DNA of 64,000 nucleotides from Streptomyces caniscabiei (GCF_014930365.1 NZ_JABXWI010000010.1:310001-374000), one strand, 5' to 3'; counted from the stretch's first letter, positions 47,803-57,142 are shown. Notes: generated by a model not told the origin, from the letters alone. Numbers and translations are program-made.

Positions 47803-47942
47803 CTGTGGAGGGAAACGCTTCGCGTGCTCACCTCCCTCCGCCGCCCGAGGGTTCACCGCTTCAGCACAGCCAGATCCACTCAGACACCGCAGCCGACGGC
47901 CACCGCCGGGTGTCCTGGTGTGCGCCATGAAGGGTTGACGCA

Positions 47943-49628
47943 ATGACGCCGAACTCCGCCACCTCCGCCGCGCCCAGCCGGAGAAGCTTCCTCGCCTCCA
48001 CGGCGGTCGCCGCCGCCGTAGTGGCGGGGGGTGTGCCGCTGCTGTCCGCCTGCGGCGGCTCGCAGGAAGGCCGCAAGGAGGGCACGACGTCGGGCAAGGA
48101 CGCGCAGAAGATCCTTCCGACGTTCGTCGCGTCGACCGTCGTGGCGCCCGACATCCCGGCCAAGAACGGCTCGGCGGCCGGCTTCAGCAAGGCCATCGCC
48201 ACGGCCGACCTGAAGACCTCGGTCCCGAAGGCGCTCGGCAGCGGCGGCAGGCTCAAGGTCATGGCACCGTTCTGGGGCACCCCGCCGAAGGGTGACAACC
48301 CCTACTACACGGCGATGAACAAGGCCGTCGGCGTCGAGGTCACCTGGCAGAACCAGGACGGTGTCACCTACGACCAGAAGCTCGGCGCGGTCCTCGCCTC
48401 CAGCGACATCCCCGACGTCGTGGTCGTCCCCGGCTGGAACCTGATGGGCAAGATACCCAGCGCCATCAACGCCAAGTTCGCCGACCTCGGCCCGTACCTC
48501 TCCGGCGACAAGGTCAAGGACTACCCGAACCTCGCGGCCGTCCCCAGCGAGGCCTGGCAGCGCGGCATCTTCGGCGGCCAGCTGCGCGCGATCCCGTTTC
48601 CCGCGCCGTACGTCACCGACATCGCGCCCATGTACCGCCGGGACATCTTCGAGAAGAAGGGCTACAGCGTCCCGACCAGTCCCGACGAGTTCCTGTCCTG
48701 GGCGAAGGAGGCCACAGACGCCAAGTCGAAGGTGTGGGCCTGCGACGACATGAAGTGGACGGCGTTCAACATCTACAGCGTCTTCCCCGGCAGCGACAAG
48801 GCGCTGTGGTGGAACATGGTCGACGGCAAGCTGGTCAACCGCGTCGAGACCGAGGAGTACCTCGAAGCCCTGGAGTGGGTGCGCAAGCTCTACGCCGCCG
48901 ACGTGGTCCACCCGGACGCGGTCTCCGGCAAGGCGGGCGGTAGCGCCAGGAACCGGTTCACCGCCGGTCAGTCCCTGGTCTTCAACGACAACATCTCCGC
49001 CTGGTGGGGCTCGGTCTCCGAACAGGCCACCCAGAACTCCGACTTCGACATGGCCGCGTTCGACATCTTCGGCCCCGACGGCGGCGACCCCAGCCTGTGG
49101 GCGGTGCAGCCCGCCAACATCTTCACCTTCGTCAGCAAGAAGGCGACCGAGCAGCAGATCAAGGACTTCCTCGCCCTTGCCAACTACTGCGCCGCGCCCT
49201 ACGGCACCAAGGAGTTCATGCTCACCTCCTACGGCGTCGAGGGCACGGACTACGACACGAAGAAGGGCCTGCCGGTCAAGACCACCCAGGGCGTCAACGA
49301 GGTCAACGGCGCATACGACTACACCGGCAACCCCGCCCCGTACGTCGCCTACCCCGACTTCCCCGAGGTCACCAAGGGCATGGTCGAGTGGCAGCAGCGC
49401 ATGGGCGCCTTCACCAAGAAGACCTCCTTCTTCGGGCTGACCATCACCGAGCCGAACCGCTGGGCCAACCTCGCAGACAACTTCGAGCAGTTGGAGGACG
49501 ACGTCGTGCGCGGGCGCAAGAAGATCAGCGACGTCCAGCAGGCGGTGTCCGACTGGAAGAGCAAGGGCGGCGACGGCCTGCGCGACTGGTACAAGAAGCT
49601 GCTCGACGACACCGGTTCGGCGAACTGA
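47943..49628 (+). CDS. Sugar ABC transporter substrate-binding lipoprotein (large, LplA-like)
   Basis: 561 residues, larger than typical CUT1 receptors. N-terminus SRRSFLASTAVAAAVVAGGVPLLSAC combines a twin-arginine motif with a lipobox (Cys about 37). Mature part has the extended fold of oligosaccharide receptors (LMGKIPSAINAKFADLGPYL; WTAFNIYSVFPGSDKALWWNMVDGKL; GAFTKKTSFFGLTI). Start ATG 47943 with GAAGGG upstream. Followed by two permeases but no ATPase; in Streptomyces a shared ATPase (MsiK) usually serves such systems. Substrate probably a plant-cell-wall oligosaccharide judging from neighbours. Confidence 0.88.
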   Translation: MTPNSATSAAPSRRSFLASTAVAAAVVAGGVPLLSACGGSQEGRKEGTTSGKDAQKILPTFVASTVVAPDIPAKNGSAAGFSKAIATADLKTSVPKALGSGGRLKVMAPFWGTPPKGDNPYYTAMNKAVGVEVTWQNQDGVTYDQKLGAVLASSDIPDVVVVPGWNLMGKIPSAINAKFADLGPYLSGDKVKDYPNLAAVPSEAWQRGIFGGQLRAIPFPAPYVTDIAPMYRRDIFEKKGYSVPTSPDEFLSWAKEATDAKSKVWACDDMKWTAFNIYSVFPGSDKALWWNMVDGKLVNRVETEEYLEALEWVRKLYAADVVHPDAVSGKAGGSARNRFTAGQSLVFNDNISAWWGSVSEQATQNSDFDMAAFDIFGPDGGDPSLWAVQPANIFTFVSKKATEQQIKDFLALANYCAAPYGTKEFMLTSYGVEGTDYDTKKGLPVKTTQGVNEVNGAYDYTGNPAPYVAYPDFPEVTKGMVEWQQRMGAFTKKTSFFGLTITEPNRWANLADNFEQLEDDVVRGRKKISDVQQAVSDWKSKGGDGLRDWYKKLLDDTGSAN

Positions 49629-49654
49629 CCCGGGGCCGAGGCAAGGAGAAGGCC

Positions 49655-50707
49655 GTGTCCCACAGCACGGTGCCCCGGTCGAGGGCCGGGGCCAAGACCC
49701 CCGAGACGACCCCGGTGGCGTCCGACGACGCCGCCGGGTCCAGGGCCCGGCCCCCGTCGGGGGGAGACGGACGCGCGGGCAAGCGGGGCCTTCGCCTCAG
49801 ATTCCGGCGCGACCGCACGCTGATCCTGATGACGCTGCCGGCCGTCCTGCTGATCCTGGTCTTCAACTACATACCGATTCTCGGCAATGTGGTCGCCTTC
49901 CAGGACTACGACCCGTACCTCAGCGAGAACGGCTTCGTCGCCATCTTCCAGAGCCCCTGGGTCGGCGTCGAGCAGTTCGAACGGATCTTCGCGGACTCGG
50001 CCTTCTGGCACGCGGTGCAGAACACCTTCGTGCTGTTCTTCCTCCAACTCGTGCTGTTCTTCCCCATCCCGATCCTGCTCGCGCTGCTCATCAACAGCAT
50101 CGTCAGGCCCCGGATCCGGGCGGTCGCCCAGGCGATCATGTACCTGCCGCACTTCTTCTCCTGGGTCCTCGTCGTCACCGTGTTCATGCAGATCTTCGGC
50201 GGGGCCGGCGTCATCGCGCAGACGCTCCGCCAGCACGGCTACGACGGCTTCGACCTGATGACCAACCCGGAGATCTTCAAGTACCTGGTCACGGTCGAGA
50301 TGATCTGGAAGGACGCCGGCTGGGGCATCATCGTCTTCCTCGCCGCGCTCTCCTCCGTCTCCCACGACCTGTACGAGGCCGCCGCGATGGACGGCGCCGG
50401 CCGCTGGCGGCGCATGTGGCACATCACCCTGCCCGCCCTGCGCCCGGTGATCGCCCTGCTGCTGGTGCTGCGCGTCGGCGACGCCCTCACCGTCGGATTC
50501 GAACAACTGCTCCTGCAACGGCAGGCGGTGGGCGTCGACGCCTCCGATGTCCTCGACACCTACGTGTGGTGGAACGGCATCCGCAACCAGGACTTCAGCT
50601 ACGCCGCCGCCGCGGGACTCATCAAGGGCGTGGTCGGCCTCGCGCTGGTCCTGACCGCCAACAAGGTCGCCCATCTCATGGGTGAGCAGGGGGTGTACAA
50701 GAAATGA
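49655..50707 (+). CDS. Sugar ABC transporter permease (LplB-like)
   Basis: 350 residues from GTG 49655, which has AAGGAGA six bases upstream. About 50 basic/polar residues, then six helices beginning TLILMTLPAVLLILVFNYIPI. EAA loop LYEAAAMDGAGRWRRMWHITLPALRP. Overlaps the next permease by four bases (ATGA). Confidence 0.9.
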   Translation: MSHSTVPRSRAGAKTPETTPVASDDAAGSRARPPSGGDGRAGKRGLRLRFRRDRTLILMTLPAVLLILVFNYIPILGNVVAFQDYDPYLSENGFVAIFQSPWVGVEQFERIFADSAFWHAVQNTFVLFFLQLVLFFPIPILLALLINSIVRPRIRAVAQAIMYLPHFFSWVLVVTVFMQIFGGAGVIAQTLRQHGYDGFDLMTNPEIFKYLVTVEMIWKDAGWGIIVFLAALSSVSHDLYEAAAMDGAGRWRRMWHITLPALRPVIALLLVLRVGDALTVGFEQLLLQRQAVGVDASDVLDTYVWWNGIRNQDFSYAAAAGLIKGVVGLALVLTANKVAHLMGEQGVYKK

Positions 50708-51675
50708 GCGCACTCGTCGACGAGACGGGCAGGACGGCCGAGCAGGCCGACCGGCGGCCGACGGCGCCGAAGCCGAGCCGTTGGGCCGCGCCGCCCCGCC
50801 CGGTCTGGGAGGAGGAACCCGCGAAGGCGGGACTCGCGGGCAAGGGCATCGCCCTGGGCTTCGCCTGCTTCGCGATCCTCTTCCCCCTGTGGATCGTCAT
50901 CGTCACCAGCCTCCAGACGAAGAAGACCATCGACGACGCGGGCGGTCTGGTCGTCGTCCCCAAGGGCATCACCTTCATCGCCTACCAGGAACTCCTCAGC
51001 GGCGGCCAGGTCCAGCGGGCCGCCCTGGTCAGTGTCGGCATCACCCTCGTCGGCACCCTGTTCAGCATGACCGTCTCGGTCCTGTGCGCCTACGGCCTCT
51101 CCCGCGTCGGCTCGCTCGGCCACCGCTGGATCCTGATGACCCTGCTCGCGACGATGTTCTTCGGCGCGGGCCTCATCCCCACGTATCTCCTGGTCCAGGG
51201 CCTCGGCCTCACCGACACCTACCTCGCCCTGATCCTCCCCAGCGCGGTGAGCGTCTTCAACATCCTGGTCCTGCGCGCGTTCTTCATGGGCATCTCGCAG
51301 GAACTCATCGACAGCGCCCGCATCGACGGGGCCGGCGACTGGCGCATCCTGTGGCAGATCGTGATGCCGCTCTCCCGTGCGGTCCTCGCGGTCATCGCCC
51401 TCTTCTACGCGGTCGGCTACTGGAGCGCCTGGTTCAACGCCTCCATCTACCTCACCGACCAGGACATGATGCCGCTGCAGAACGTCATGATCCAGCTCGT
51501 CCAGAAACAGGAACGCCCCGTCGGGCTCTCCGCCCAGATCAACACCGGCCAACTCTCGCCGCTGGCCATCCAGATGGCGGTCATGGTCATGGCCCTGCTG
51601 CCTGTCGCCGTGCTCTCGCCCTTCGTCCAGAAGCACTTCAAGAAGGGGATGCTGACCGGCGCGGTCAAGGGTTGA
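50704..51675 (+). CDS. Sugar ABC transporter permease (MalG/YtcP-like)
   Basis: 323 residues; about 50-residue polar lead then six helices. EAA loop LIDSARIDGAGDWRILWQIVMPLSRAVL. ATGA overlap with the preceding permease. Together with it forms the channel for the receptor at 47943; the operon has no ATPase gene. Confidence 0.9.
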   Translation: MSALVDETGRTAEQADRRPTAPKPSRWAAPPRPVWEEEPAKAGLAGKGIALGFACFAILFPLWIVIVTSLQTKKTIDDAGGLVVVPKGITFIAYQELLSGGQVQRAALVSVGITLVGTLFSMTVSVLCAYGLSRVGSLGHRWILMTLLATMFFGAGLIPTYLLVQGLGLTDTYLALILPSAVSVFNILVLRAFFMGISQELIDSARIDGAGDWRILWQIVMPLSRAVLAVIALFYAVGYWSAWFNASIYLTDQDMMPLQNVMIQLVQKQERPVGLSAQINTGQLSPLAIQMAVMVMALLPVAVLSPFVQKHFKKGMLTGAVKG

Positions 51676-51736
51676 CCGGGGCGCCCATGGACTCGGGGGT
51701 TCGGGTTCGTCGGCGGATGCGGGTGGTTCGTGGTTG

Positions 51737-51838
51737 CTCGCGCAGTTCCCCGCGCCCCCGAAAGGGCCTCCGGCCCTTTCGGGCCGAAAAGCACGGGGCG
51801 CAGCCCCTGCTTTTCAGGGGCGCGGGGAACTGCGCGAG
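51737..51838. repeat. Compound palindromic repeat with two inverted copies of the dispersed core
   Basis: The 22 bases at 51737-51758 (ending GCGCAGTTCCCCGCGCCCC) are the exact reverse complement of 51817-51838. Between them sit two more hairpins: CGAAAGGGCC/GGCCCTTTCG (51759-51781) and GAAAAGC...GCTTTTC with an inner GGGGC/GCCCC (51786-51815). The whole can fold into a cloverleaf of about 100 bases, between the ABC operon and the GH74 gene. Function unknown; it would also stop transcription. Confidence 0.85.
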
Positions 51839-51930
51839 AAGCCCCACCGCGCCGCACCCGCCCTCGCACCGCCCGCCCCCCGAGTCATCAGGCGCCCACC
51901 CACCCCCTCCCCGTACGAACGAGGTATCCC

Positions 51931-54201
51931 ATGCACACCCCCCACCCCACCCGCCGCACCGTCCTCGCCGCTTCCACAACCACCGCCGCCCTCACGGCCC
52001 TCCCCACCCTCGGCACCCCGGCCCACGCGGCGGAGCCCTTCGCGGCGGAGCCCCACGCGGAGCCCCACACCACCGCGGCCCCAACCCGCAAAACCGCCGG
52101 CGGCTACCGCTGGCGCAACGCGGTGATCGGCGGCACCGGATTCGTCACCGGCGTCCTCTTCCACCCGGCCAGGCGCGGGCTCGCCTACGCCCGTACCGAC
52201 ATCGGCGGCGCCTACCGCTGGGACGACCGCCGGGCCCGCTGGATCCCGCTGACGGACCACCTCGGCTGGGACGACTGGAACCTCCTCGGTGTGGAGGCCA
52301 TCGCCCTCGACCCCGCCCACCCGGACCGCGTCTACCTCGCCCTCGGCACCTACGCCCAGCCCTGGGCCGGCAACGGCGCGATCCTGCGTTCCGACGACCG
52401 CGGCGCCACCTGGGCCCGCAGCGACCTCACCGTCAAGCTCGGCGCCAACGAGGACGGCCGGGGCGCCGGCGAGCGTCTCCTCGTCGACCCGCGCGACAGC
52501 GACACCCTGTGGCTGGGCACCCGGCACGACGGCCTGCTCAGATCGACGGACCGGGGCGCCACCTGGGCGCCCGCGACCGGCTTCCCGGCGACCCCGAGCG
52601 GCTCCGGCCAGGGCGTCACCCTGCTGGTGGCCGCCGGTCGCGCCCTCTACGCCGGCTGGGGCGACGCGGACGGCACCTCCGCGACGGCGAACCTCTACCG
52701 CACCACCGACGGCACCACCTGGGAAGCCGTCCCCGGCCGCCCCACCGGCACCGCCGCCAGGGTCCCGATCCGCGCCGCGTACGACCGGCACACCCGCGAG
52801 CTGTACGTGACGTACGCCGACGCCCCCGGTCCCAACGGCCAGTCCGACGGCAGCGTGCACAAGCTCCGCACCACCACCGGCACATGGGCCGAGGTGACCC
52901 CGGTGAAGCCGGGCGGCACCACGACCGACGGCGGCAGCGACACCTTCGGCTACGGCGGGGTCGCCGTCGACGCCCGCCGTCCCGGCACGGTCGTCGTGTC
53001 CACCAACAACCGCTGGGCCGAGATCGACACCCTGTTCCGGTCCACGGACGGCGGCCGCACCTGGACGTCCCTCAAGGACTCCGCGGTCCTCGACGTGTCC
53101 GAGACCCCCTATCTCAAGTGGGGTGCCGACAAGCCGAAGTTCGGCTGGTGGATCCAGGCGCTCGCCCTCGACCCGTACGACTCCCGGCATCTCGTGTACG
53201 GCACCGGCGCGACCCTCTACGGCACCCGGGACCTGAAGCACTGGGCGCCGCAGATCCGAGGGCTGGAGGAGACGTCCGTACGCCAGCTGATCTCGCCTCC
53301 GGTCGGGCAGGCGCATCTGCTGAGCGGATCCGGTGACATCGGCACGATGTACCACGAACGCCTCACGGCGTCCCCGTCGCGCGGCATGGCGTCGAACCCG
53401 GTGTTCGGGTCGTCGACGGGACTCGCGCAGGCCTCGGCGAAGCCGTCGTACGTGGTCCGCAGCGGCTGGGGCGACCACGGCAACGGCGCCCACTCGGAGG
53501 ACGGCGGCCGGACCTGGGCCCCCTTCGTGGCCCAGCCCGCCATCGCCAAGGACGCGCCCGGGCCGATCGCCGTCAACGCCGACGGCAGTGTGCTGCTGTG
53601 GTCCTTCGTGCACTGGGACGGCACGAAGTACCCGGCCCACCGCTCCGCCGACCACGGCGCGACCTGGACCGAGATCGACTCCTTCCCGAAGGGCGCCACA
53701 CCGGTCGCGGACCCGGTCGACCGGACGCGCTTCTACGCCTACGACACCGACACGGGCACGCTGTACGCCAGCACGGACGGCGGCGTCTCCTTCGTGGCCC
53801 GGGCGACCGGACTGCCGCGGGGGGACAGCCAGTTCAAGCTGGTCGCGGCCCCCGGACGCGGCGGGGACCTGTGGCTGAGCGTGAAGGACAACGGGCTGTA
53901 CCGGTCCACCGACGCGGGGGTCACCTTCGTGAAGGTCGACAGCTGCCGGGCCTCGCACACCCTCGGCTTCGGCAAGGCCGCCGCCGGCGCCGACTACCCG
54001 GCGATCTACCAGGTCGGCTCGACGGGGACCGGCACCGCCGTCCTCCGCTCCGACGACGGCGCGAAGACCTGGACCCGGATCAACGACGACGCCCACCAGT
54101 GGGGCTGGACCGGCGAGGTCGTCGTCGGCGACCCGCGCGTGTACGGCCGCGTCTACCTGGCCACCAACGGGCGCGGCATCCAGTACGGGGACCCGGTCTG
54201 A
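51931..54201 (+). CDS. Secreted GH74 xyloglucanase-type beta-propeller enzyme
   Basis: 756 residues. Signal peptide with twin arginines (TRRTVLAASTTTAALTALPTLGTPAHAA), then a repeat-rich double beta-propeller with many Asp-box-like units (LRSDDRGATW, LRSTDRGATW, FRSTDGGRTW, RSADHGATW, YRSTDAGVTF). The catalytic Asp pair of GH74 fits Asp90 in YARTDIGGAYRWD and the Asp in SGSGDIGTM near 470. Cuts the xyloglucan backbone outside the cell. No carbohydrate-binding module is attached. ATG 51931 chosen at the signal peptide; the frame before it belongs to the palindromic repeat. Its stop shares a base with the next ATG. Confidence 0.9.
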   Translation: MHTPHPTRRTVLAASTTTAALTALPTLGTPAHAAEPFAAEPHAEPHTTAAPTRKTAGGYRWRNAVIGGTGFVTGVLFHPARRGLAYARTDIGGAYRWDDRRARWIPLTDHLGWDDWNLLGVEAIALDPAHPDRVYLALGTYAQPWAGNGAILRSDDRGATWARSDLTVKLGANEDGRGAGERLLVDPRDSDTLWLGTRHDGLLRSTDRGATWAPATGFPATPSGSGQGVTLLVAAGRALYAGWGDADGTSATANLYRTTDGTTWEAVPGRPTGTAARVPIRAAYDRHTRELYVTYADAPGPNGQSDGSVHKLRTTTGTWAEVTPVKPGGTTTDGGSDTFGYGGVAVDARRPGTVVVSTNNRWAEIDTLFRSTDGGRTWTSLKDSAVLDVSETPYLKWGADKPKFGWWIQALALDPYDSRHLVYGTGATLYGTRDLKHWAPQIRGLEETSVRQLISPPVGQAHLLSGSGDIGTMYHERLTASPSRGMASNPVFGSSTGLAQASAKPSYVVRSGWGDHGNGAHSEDGGRTWAPFVAQPAIAKDAPGPIAVNADGSVLLWSFVHWDGTKYPAHRSADHGATWTEIDSFPKGATPVADPVDRTRFYAYDTDTGTLYASTDGGVSFVARATGLPRGDSQFKLVAAPGRGGDLWLSVKDNGLYRSTDAGVTFVKVDSCRASHTLGFGKAAAGADYPAIYQVGSTGTGTAVLRSDDGAKTWTRINDDAHQWGWTGEVVVGDPRVYGRVYLATNGRGIQYGDPV

Positions 54202-56201
54202 TGGCCGGTCCCGCACGGCCGAGCCTGGCCGACGCCACCCGGGGCCGGATCCTCTTCGGCGGGGACTACAACCCCGAGCAGTGGCCCGAGGAGACATGGC
54301 ACGAGGACGTACGCCTGATGAGGGATGCGGGCGTCAACTCCGTCACCGTCGGCGTCTTCTCCTGGGCGAAGCTCGAACCCCGGCCCGGCGCGCGGGAGTT
54401 CGGCTGGCTGGACCGGCTGATGGACCTGCTGCACGCGGGCGGCGTCGGCGTCGTCCTCGCCACCCCCACCTCCTCCCCGCCGCCGTGGCTGGGACGCCTG
54501 CACCCCGAGACACTCCCGCGCGACGAGAACGGCCAGGTCGAGTGGTGGGGCTCCCGGCAGCACTTCTCGCACTCCAGCGACGTGTACCGCCGTCACGCCG
54601 CCGCCATCACCGAGGATCTCGCCGCCCGCTACGGCGACCACCCGGCCCTCACGATGTGGCACATCAACAACGAGTACTGCACCTACGACTGGGGCGACGA
54701 GGCGGCGCGGACCTTCCGGACGTGGCTGGAGCGGAAGTACGGGACGCTCGACGCGCTCAACGAGGCCTGGGGCACCGCCTTCTGGAGCCAGGGCTACGAC
54801 GGCTGGCACGAGATCCTGCCGCCGCGCCGCGCGCACTACATGAAGAACCCGGTCCATGTGCTCGACTTCAAACGCTTCACGAGCGACATGCTCCTGGAGT
54901 GCTACGTCATGGAGCGCGACATCGTCCGCCGGCACACCCCGCACCTGCCGGTCACCACCAACTTCATGCCGATGTGGGTGGGCCAGGACGCGTGGCGGTG
55001 GGCCGAGGAGGAGGACGTCGTCTCGGTCGACATCTACCCCGACCCGCGTGACCCGCTCGGCGCGCAGCACGGCGCCCTGGTGCAGGACATGACCCGCTCC
55101 CAGGCGGGTGGCGGCCCGTGGATGCTGATGGAGCAGGCCGCCGGACCCGTCAACTGGCGCGGCGTCAACCATCCCAAGCCCCGTGGGCTCAACCGTCTGT
55201 GGTCCTTCCAGGCCGTCGCCCGGGGGGCGGACGCCGTCTGCTACTTCCAGTGGCGGCAGTCCCGTCAGGGCGCGGAGAAGTTCCACTCCGGCATGGTCTC
55301 TCACGCGGGCGAACAGGGCCGCACCTTCCAGGAGGTGAAGCAACTCGGCCGCGAACTCGCCGTCGTCGGGCCGGAGGTGACGGGCCGGCACCTCGACGCC
55401 GACATCGCCGTGCTGTTCGACTGGAACTCCTGGTGGGCCGGCGCCCACGACGGCCGGCTGTCGTCCGAGGTGGATCTCCCCGAGGTCGTACGCTCCTGGC
55501 ACCGCGCCCTGTGGGAGGCGAACCTCACCACGGCCTTCGCCCACCCCGAGCACGATCTCTCCGCCCACCGGCTCGTCGTCGTCCCCCAGCTCTACCTGCT
55601 CACGGACGCGGCCGTCGACAACCTCCTCGCGTACGTACGAGGCGGCGGCACCCTCGTCAGCGGCTTCCTGACCGGCGTCGCCGACGAGGACGACCGGGTG
55701 CGCCCCGGCGGCATGGACGCCCGGCTCCGCGACCTCTTCGGCATCCGCACCCTGCACGAGTGGTGGCCGCTGGACGCGGGGGAGGAGGTCGAGTGCGACG
55801 GCGCCCGGGGTGTCTTCCGGGGGACGCTGTGGTCCGAGGAGATCGAGGCGGCGGACGCCGACGAGGTCGTCCCCTACAAGGGCGGCGAGCTCGACGGCCT
55901 GCCGGCGGTGCTGCGCAAGGGACGCGCCTGGTACCTCTCCACACTGCCCGAACCGGACGAACTGCGCCGGCTGCTGGGGCGGATCGCGGCCGACGCCGGG
56001 GTACGGCCGGTCCTGGACGGACTGCCCGGCGGGGTCGAGGCGGTGCGGCGCGGCGAGGCGCTGTTCGTGCTCAACCACGGCCGCGACGAGGTCACCGTCG
56101 ACGTACCAGGTACCCACCGCGACCTGCTGACGGAGGCGACCGTCACCGGATCGCTGACGCTCGGCCGGTACGGCGTGGCGGTACTGAAGCCGTGCCCATG
56201 A
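54201..56201 (+). CDS. Glycoside hydrolase family 42 beta-galactosidase
   Basis: 666 residues, no signal peptide, cytoplasmic. GH42 landmarks: FGGDYNPEQWP near the start, acid/base Glu158 in HINNEYC, nucleophile Glu311 in LMEQAAGPVNW, and the trimerisation and C-terminal beta domains. Removes terminal beta-galactose (or alpha-L-arabinopyranose in some members). The start overlaps the GH74 stop (TGATG), so the secreted endo-enzyme and this internal trimming enzyme are made together; galactose is a common side-chain of xyloglucan. Confidence 0.92.
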   Translation: MAGPARPSLADATRGRILFGGDYNPEQWPEETWHEDVRLMRDAGVNSVTVGVFSWAKLEPRPGAREFGWLDRLMDLLHAGGVGVVLATPTSSPPPWLGRLHPETLPRDENGQVEWWGSRQHFSHSSDVYRRHAAAITEDLAARYGDHPALTMWHINNEYCTYDWGDEAARTFRTWLERKYGTLDALNEAWGTAFWSQGYDGWHEILPPRRAHYMKNPVHVLDFKRFTSDMLLECYVMERDIVRRHTPHLPVTTNFMPMWVGQDAWRWAEEEDVVSVDIYPDPRDPLGAQHGALVQDMTRSQAGGGPWMLMEQAAGPVNWRGVNHPKPRGLNRLWSFQAVARGADAVCYFQWRQSRQGAEKFHSGMVSHAGEQGRTFQEVKQLGRELAVVGPEVTGRHLDADIAVLFDWNSWWAGAHDGRLSSEVDLPEVVRSWHRALWEANLTTAFAHPEHDLSAHRLVVVPQLYLLTDAAVDNLLAYVRGGGTLVSGFLTGVADEDDRVRPGGMDARLRDLFGIRTLHEWWPLDAGEEVECDGARGVFRGTLWSEEIEAADADEVVPYKGGELDGLPAVLRKGRAWYLSTLPEPDELRRLLGRIAADAGVRPVLDGLPGGVEAVRRGEALFVLNHGRDEVTVDVPGTHRDLLTEATVTGSLTLGRYGVAVLKPCP

Positions 56202-56231
56202 CTTTCTCCGGCGCAGGGTCCCGCGCAGCGG

Positions 56232-56267
56232 TCGGACGAACGATCGGACGAGCGATCGGACGAACGT
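56232..56267. repeat. Three 12-base tandem repeats
   Basis: TCGGACGAACGA, TCGGACGAGCGA and TCGGACGAACGT follow each other at 56232-56267, starting 30 bases after the GH42 stop and before a terminator hairpin. One helical turn plus about 1.5 bases per unit; possibly regulator contacts or a simple slippage product. Confidence 0.75.
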
Positions 56268-56297
56268 CCGCGGCGATCGGCCTCGACGTCGGAGAAG

Positions 56298-56324
56298 ACC
56301 GCGGCCTCCCCACGAGGCCGCGGT
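56298..56324 (+). terminator. Terminator after GH42
   Basis: ACCGCGGCCTC (56298-56308), loop CCCAC, GAGGCCGCGGT (56314-56324): perfect 11-bp stem between GH42 and GH12. Confidence 0.7.
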
Positions 56325-56372
56325 AGCTCCCCACCCCGCACTTCCCCCCACCCATGGAAGGAACCGACACCC

Positions 56373-57092
56373 ATGGCAACACGCACCCGAACCCTGGGCC
56401 GGATCGGCAAGGCCCTGCTCGCCCCCGCGCTCGCGCTGGGCGCCACGATCGGCCTCGCCTCCGCCCCCGCCTCTGCCGCGGTCTGGAACTCCTGCGACCA
56501 GTGGGGCAACACCAGCCTGAACGGCTACACGCTCTACAACAACATCTGGGGCTCCGGCGCCGGCAGCCAGTGCATCTGGGCCAACTCCGGTACCAACTGG
56601 GGAGTCTGGGCCAACCACCCCAACACCGGCGGCATCAAGTCGTACCCCGACTCCAAGAAGGTGATCAACAAGACGATCACCTCGCTCGGCTCGCTCAACA
56701 GCAGCTACAACGTCACCGTCCCGTCCTCGGGCGCGTACAACACCTCGTACGACATCTGGGACACGGACTACGACTACGAGATCATGCTCTGGGTCAACTA
56801 CAACGGGGCCGTCGGTCCGCTCGGCACCGCCCAGGGCAATGTGACGCTCGGCGGTCACACCTGGAGCGTCTACAAGGGCAGCAACGGAGCCAACGAGGTC
56901 TTCTCGTTCCTGCGCACCTCGGACTCGAACTCCGGCACGGTCCAGATCCTCCCCATCCTCAAGTGGATCAAGGACACCAAGGGCTGGATGGGCAACGAGA
57001 CCATCGGCGACGTGCAGTTCGGGTTCGAGATCACCTCGTCCTCCGGCGGCCTGGACTTCGTCACCAACAACCTGACGGTCAGCAGCAGCTGA
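56373..57092 (+). CDS. Secreted GH12 endoglucanase/xyloglucanase
   Basis: 239 residues. Basic N-terminus and hydrophobic core with cleavage near APASA-A (residues 31-36). The catalytic domain alone follows, no linker or binding module. Nucleophile Glu136 in YEIMLWVNY and acid/base Glu219 in QFGFEITSS fit GH12; aromatic residues NNIWGSGAGSQCIWANSG line the cleft. Likely acts with GH74 on xyloglucan or other beta-1,4-glucans outside the cell. GGAAGGA lies upstream of the ATG. Confidence 0.92.
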   Translation: MATRTRTLGRIGKALLAPALALGATIGLASAPASAAVWNSCDQWGNTSLNGYTLYNNIWGSGAGSQCIWANSGTNWGVWANHPNTGGIKSYPDSKKVINKTITSLGSLNSSYNVTVPSSGAYNTSYDIWDTDYDYEIMLWVNYNGAVGPLGTAQGNVTLGGHTWSVYKGSNGANEVFSFLRTSDSNSGTVQILPILKWIKDTKGWMGNETIGDVQFGFEITSSSGGLDFVTNNLTVSSS

Positions 57093-57142
57093 TCTCCGAC
57101 GGCCACTGAGCCGTAGCCAGGCGCGAAGACGGAGAACACAAG

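Larger units (their letters stand above)
47567..47942. other. Divergent intergenic region of the GH3 and sugar ABC genes
   Basis: 376 bases without a convincing gene. It holds two perfect TCGAAGCGCTTCGA palindromes (separate entries), a degenerate third site GGAAACGCTTCG (47811-47822) and probably both promoters. A 5' leader of more than 100 bases seems to precede the ABC receptor gene. Nothing else recognisable. Confidence 0.7.

Noticed and set aside
44636..47938. 1100-codon open frame on the plus strand opposite GH3
   Set aside because: Val/Gly/Arg-rich shadow frame of a high-GC gene; GH3 on the other strand has all catalytic landmarks.
51737..51838. Possible CRISPR or transposon end from repeated palindromes
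   Set aside because: No regular repeat-spacer pattern, no cas genes, no transposase and no target duplication seen; kept as a palindromic repeat only.
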